Source: Prevotella sp.
GTDB taxonomy: Bacteria; Bacteroidota; Bacteroidia; Bacteroidales; Bacteroidaceae
Length of the DNA stretch: 8,183 nucleotides
Assembly (NCBI GenBank): GCA_021204565.1
Contig: JAJPZE010000079.1
Span: forward strand, 1 to 8,183
Direction: 5' to 3'
The notes below the pieces were generated by a model that saw only the letters and a program-made list of their open reading frames with translations, was not told the origin of the DNA and made no database searches. This document shows, piece by piece, positions 7,101 through 8,183 of this stretch; the stretch's first letter is position 1; the number at the start of each line of letters is the position of its first letter. A program made the position numbers and the translations under genes.

Positions 7101-7421
7101 GTTCTCCACTACCGGCGTCATCCATATCGCGGTGAAGCCCAATGCCTTGATATAATCCATCTTCTCTATCAGGCCCTTGAAGTCGCCGCGCCACTCCGGG
7201 TCGTGTGTCTGTTGGTTGAGCGTGCCGTCCCAACAATACGTATTGTTTTGGGAGTCGCCGTCGAAGAAGCGCGTCGTGATGATGAAGTAGATGGACTCGT
7301 CGCGGAAGTCGTCGCGGCTGCTCCAATCGTAGGTATACGCGCTTGCCTGCAAGGCTGTGAGGGATAACACGACAATAGCGGACAAACGCATTGCGCTACG
7401 GCTAATTGATTTAATTGTCAT
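4104..7421 (-). CDS. Secreted GH13 alpha-amylase with three CBM26-like modules
   Basis: This 1105-residue enzyme should cleave alpha-1,4-glucan bonds in starch or related polymers outside the cytoplasm. Residues 1-28 form a signal peptide ending LQASA with likely cleavage before Tyr29. It has no lipobox, unlike SusG. The GH13 barrel covers about 35-590 with all conserved regions: DIVLNH (168-173), DLN (271-273), GFRIDTSGH (297-305, nucleophile Asp301), FGEV (338-341, acid/base Glu340), YVDSHD (477-482, Asp482) and GIPCLYYGSE (512-521). A C-terminal beta domain (about 590-676) and a Ser/Thr/Gly linker follow. Three CBM26-like modules lie at about 732-823, 846-941 and 964-1053, each with a WPG and an IF-D/N-NG or IFDDG...QT-D/G-DL motif. 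The tail (1064-1105) ends GVYIKNGRKVVIN, like short Bacteroidales C-terminal sorting domains. The start is the first ATG; Met11 is an alternative. Only 31 bp separate it from the upstream paralogue, so the two are likely one transcript. The exact substrate and GH13 subfamily are not determined. Confidence 0.96.
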   Translation of the reverse strand: MTIKSISRSAMRLSAIVVLSLTALQASAYTYDWSSRDDFRDESIYFIITTRFFDGDSQNNTYCWDGTLNQQTHDPEWRGDFKGLIEKMDYIKALGFTAIWMTPVVENASGLDYHGYHAMDFSNVDPRYYDYENFTGSETQDEIRAKGDAAFQEVITAAHNKGLKIILDIVLNHTGNFGEATLCPMFYKDYTQNLGEINSSLKVIEGGKLDEAFGASNYMNNESLQYTWRLALMKNTDGVNHDDHNHWHHYANFNWDDYTRWFAQIAGDCVDLNTENPYVADYLVQQYGRFIKMGVDGFRIDTSGHIARVTFNNAFIPKFQALAEQYKSARNGGPFFMFGEVCARNTEVVYRGLYKMSPFYYTWKEGTNGESSYSWIDNSSTDDTGWNNITVMEGGLGDYTNMNSAVSQGEGADKSSLPNSQNVLLNGNTYHTPDYSNYSGFSVIDFPMHWMFDSASAAFGLNYGDPYYNDASYNVVYVDSHDYSPNNNQACRFTGGTSTWAENLDLMFTFRGIPCLYYGSEVEFKKGCVIDNGANTALINSGRAYYGGYINGDITANEFGENYTASGNTATSLNQPLARHLQQLNKIRASVPALRRGQYSTSDINTSSGIAFKRRYTSGSTDSYALVVISGSATFNNLPSATWVDVVTGASTTGTSVTASCSGQGNMRVYVMNGSKLVDDGPFIYGTSSTGTSYSSWDGTEEAVDDGTTLPSGSSGTVVEEPDEPITPSMAEGEQAIFFDNSESNWSGTIKAWVWNDNGTNYTGGSWPGEACEYLGNKIWKWTYSGSAVVSGGCIFNNGDQQTGDFTYVNGGMYTYSGYQYTVEGAGEITGDSTEEGNTELTIADGEQAVFFENSYGWSGTIDAYIWDTENGQTHEFTNSWPGDGATLLNGNVWKYTYTGSETIPDDGSTGIIFDNGTSQTADLVYHNGGYYNASGYRYTVATGEGTGNSSSGSSSGSTTTSNTYTVYFSDNYTPAWTTVYIYIWDKGNNDKEYVGSWPGTVMTQKDDQGRWTYTLTTTDTLVNPMVIFDDGNGGGISDQTGDLSLVNYGVYNRDGQTGTDIPAGINAVNAAGSGDTWYTLTGVKIDHPTYRGVYIKNGRKVVIN
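4610..4641 (-). repeat. 32-bp direct repeat, copy in the intact amylase gene
   Basis: This stretch is identical over all 32 bases to 8001-8032. It encodes the NGGYYNASGY part of the second CBM26-like module. Similarity between the two genes extends well beyond it at lower identity, down to both stop codons. Confidence 0.9.
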
Positions 7422-7452
7422 AAAATCGGATTGTTATTAATTGTTGTAAGTC

Positions 7453-8183
7453 TTACTTGATTACGACTTTCCGTCCGTTCTTAATGTACACTCCGCTACG
7501 TGTCGGGCAGCTGATCCGTATGCCCTGCAACGTGTACCAAGCGTTGCTGTCGTACGCGGACTTAACGGCGTTGATGCCCGTCTCCTCTTCTTCCTCTTCT
7601 TCCTCTTCGGGAGCAAGCACTTCGATGAGCCCGTTGCGGTTGTAATGTCCGTAGTTAGTAAAGCTCAGGTCGTCCGTTTGTTCGGTAGGTATCGTTCCGC
7701 CGCCGTTAGCGTCGCCGTCGTTGAATATAATCATCGGAATGCTTATATTGTCCGTTGTGGTGAAGGTGTACATCCACGTGCCGTCCGACTGTTGCGTCAT
7801 CGGTTTGCCGGGCCATACGCCGCCGGTGTAGTTCTTGCTTGTGCTGGCGTTATCCCAGATCCATACATATGGCGTGCTCCAAGCCGGGGTATAGTTATCC
7901 GTGAAATAAACAACCCACGTGCCGTTGGATGATGTCGAGCCCGACGACGAGCCGCCGCTTGACGAGCCGCTGTCGCTCGACGCCGTAGGCACGGTGTATT
8001 GGTATCCGCTCGCGTTATAATATCCGCCGTTGACGTATACCAAGTCCGCGGTCTGGTTCGTACCGTTGTCGAAGATAAGTCCCGCCGAGCCATCGTTCGG
8101 TATAGTTTCGCTCCCCGTGTAGGTATACTTCCATACGTTGCCGCTCACGTTCGTATCCTGATCGCCCGGCCAAGAAGCGGTGA
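7453..8183 (-). CDS. C-terminal part of a paralogous starch-binding, probably amylase-type protein (cut by window edge)
   Basis: The frame stays open to the window edge, so the true start lies outside. The last 242 residues are visible. The WPG motif of a CBM26-like module sits right at the edge (codons for TASWPGDQ), so an internal GTG at 8148 is not the start. Visible parts are the end of one CBM26-like module (1-64), a Ser/Gly linker (about 65-87), a second CBM26-like module (about 88-184) with WIWD, WPG and IIFNDG...QTDDL, nine consecutive glutamates (192-200) and the tail (202-242) ending GVYIKNGRKVVIK. The first module matches the second module of the downstream amylase at 44 of 50 residues. 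By analogy the missing N-terminus probably holds a catalytic domain such as GH13, but this cannot be seen here. The gene is the first visible cistron of the pair, 31 bp upstream of the intact amylase. Confidence 0.93.
   Translation of the reverse strand, partial: TASWPGDQDTNVSGNVWKYTYTGSETIPNDGSAGLIFDNGTNQTADLVYVNGGYYNASGYQYTVPTASSDSGSSSGGSSSGSTSSNGTWVVYFTDNYTPAWSTPYVWIWDNASTSKNYTGGVWPGKPMTQQSDGTWMYTFTTTDNISIPMIIFNDGDANGGGTIPTEQTDDLSFTNYGHYNRNGLIEVLAPEEEEEEEEETGINAVKSAYDSNAWYTLQGIRISCPTRSGVYIKNGRKVVIK
7582..7608 (-). repeat. GAA/GAG tract encoding nine glutamates
   Basis: Within the paralogue's C-terminal linker, 27 bases encode nine Glu residues in a row. Positions 7585-7608 form a 9-base unit (CTCTTCTTC on the plus strand) repeated 2.7 times without error. 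The downstream amylase has no such tract at the equivalent place. The tract replaces a short neutral linker between the last CBM26-like module and the C-terminal tail, and its length could vary by slippage without breaking the frame when changes are in multiples of three. Confidence 0.85.
8001..8032 (-). repeat. 32-bp direct repeat, copy in the partial paralogue
   Basis: Same sequence and orientation as 4610-4641, about 3.39 kb away. Here it encodes the NGGYYNASGY segment of the first visible CBM26-like module. Recombination between the copies would delete the amylase catalytic domain and fuse the genes in frame, since both copies sit in the same reading frame of the same module. Confidence 0.9.

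Noticed and set aside
4158..7367. Long plus-strand open frames opposite the amylase gene (4158-5099, 5217-6164, 6447-7367)
   Set aside because: They lie wholly antisense to a gene with complete GH13 motifs, their translations are Arg/Val/Ala-rich with no domain pattern, and they reflect the amylase's codon composition.
4610..8032. CRISPR or satellite array suggested by repeated 32-bp sequence
   Set aside because: There are only two copies, 3.4 kb apart and both inside coding sequence of homologous protein modules.
7453..8148. A complete 231-residue gene starting at an internal GTG at 8148
   Set aside because: The frame stays open to the window edge, and the codons upstream encode the conserved WPG motif of the same CBM26-like module, so the GTG is internal.

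Overview
The window looks like a Bacteroidales chromosome, most likely Prevotellaceae or Muribaculaceae. The evidence is a DUF4923-type lipoprotein, start codons without Shine-Dalgarno sequences, two copies of the Bacteroidales -7 promoter element (TAnnTTTG), and short secretion-tail-like C-termini ending in GVYIKNGRKVVI. The genus is an inference; there is no rRNA or other marker to settle it.

Layout, left to right. Positions 1-53 are the 3' two thirds of a tRNA-Asn(GTT), followed by an intrinsic terminator (57-89). A plus-strand lipoprotein gene (152-844) comes next and ends in its own hairpin (851-887). It converges on a minus-strand housekeeping cluster read from 3134 down to 952: a small coiled-coil protein, the FtsZ-ring regulator ZapA, and ribonuclease Y. 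This cluster has a recognisable promoter at 3155-3186 and a perfect-palindrome terminator at 901-931. Upstream on the same strand is a basic 210-residue protein of unknown function (3235-3867) with a textbook Bacteroidales promoter at 3953-3984.

The right half (4104-8183, minus strand) is a starch-utilisation locus. An intact 1105-residue secreted GH13 alpha-amylase carries three CBM26-like starch-binding modules and a C-terminal sorting-like tail. Its start lies only 31 bp downstream of the stop of a second, paralogous gene, of which only the C-terminal 242 residues are visible (two CBM26-like modules, a nine-glutamate linker, the same tail). The pair is probably cotranscribed from a promoter outside the window and ends at a strong terminator at 4042-4077. 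The two genes share a perfect 32-bp direct repeat about 3.4 kb apart, which points to tandem duplication or gene conversion.

Functionally, ZapA, its coiled-coil neighbour and RNase Y form a growth and division unit. The amylase pair would be exported to break down starch or related alpha-glucans, with several binding modules anchoring the enzymes to the polymer. No SusC/SusD transporter or regulator is visible, so any link to a polysaccharide utilisation locus lies outside the window. I found no CRISPR array, insertion sequence or phage gene, and no convincing new multi-gene system. The least explained items are the unknown 210-residue protein and the coiled-coil ZapA neighbour.
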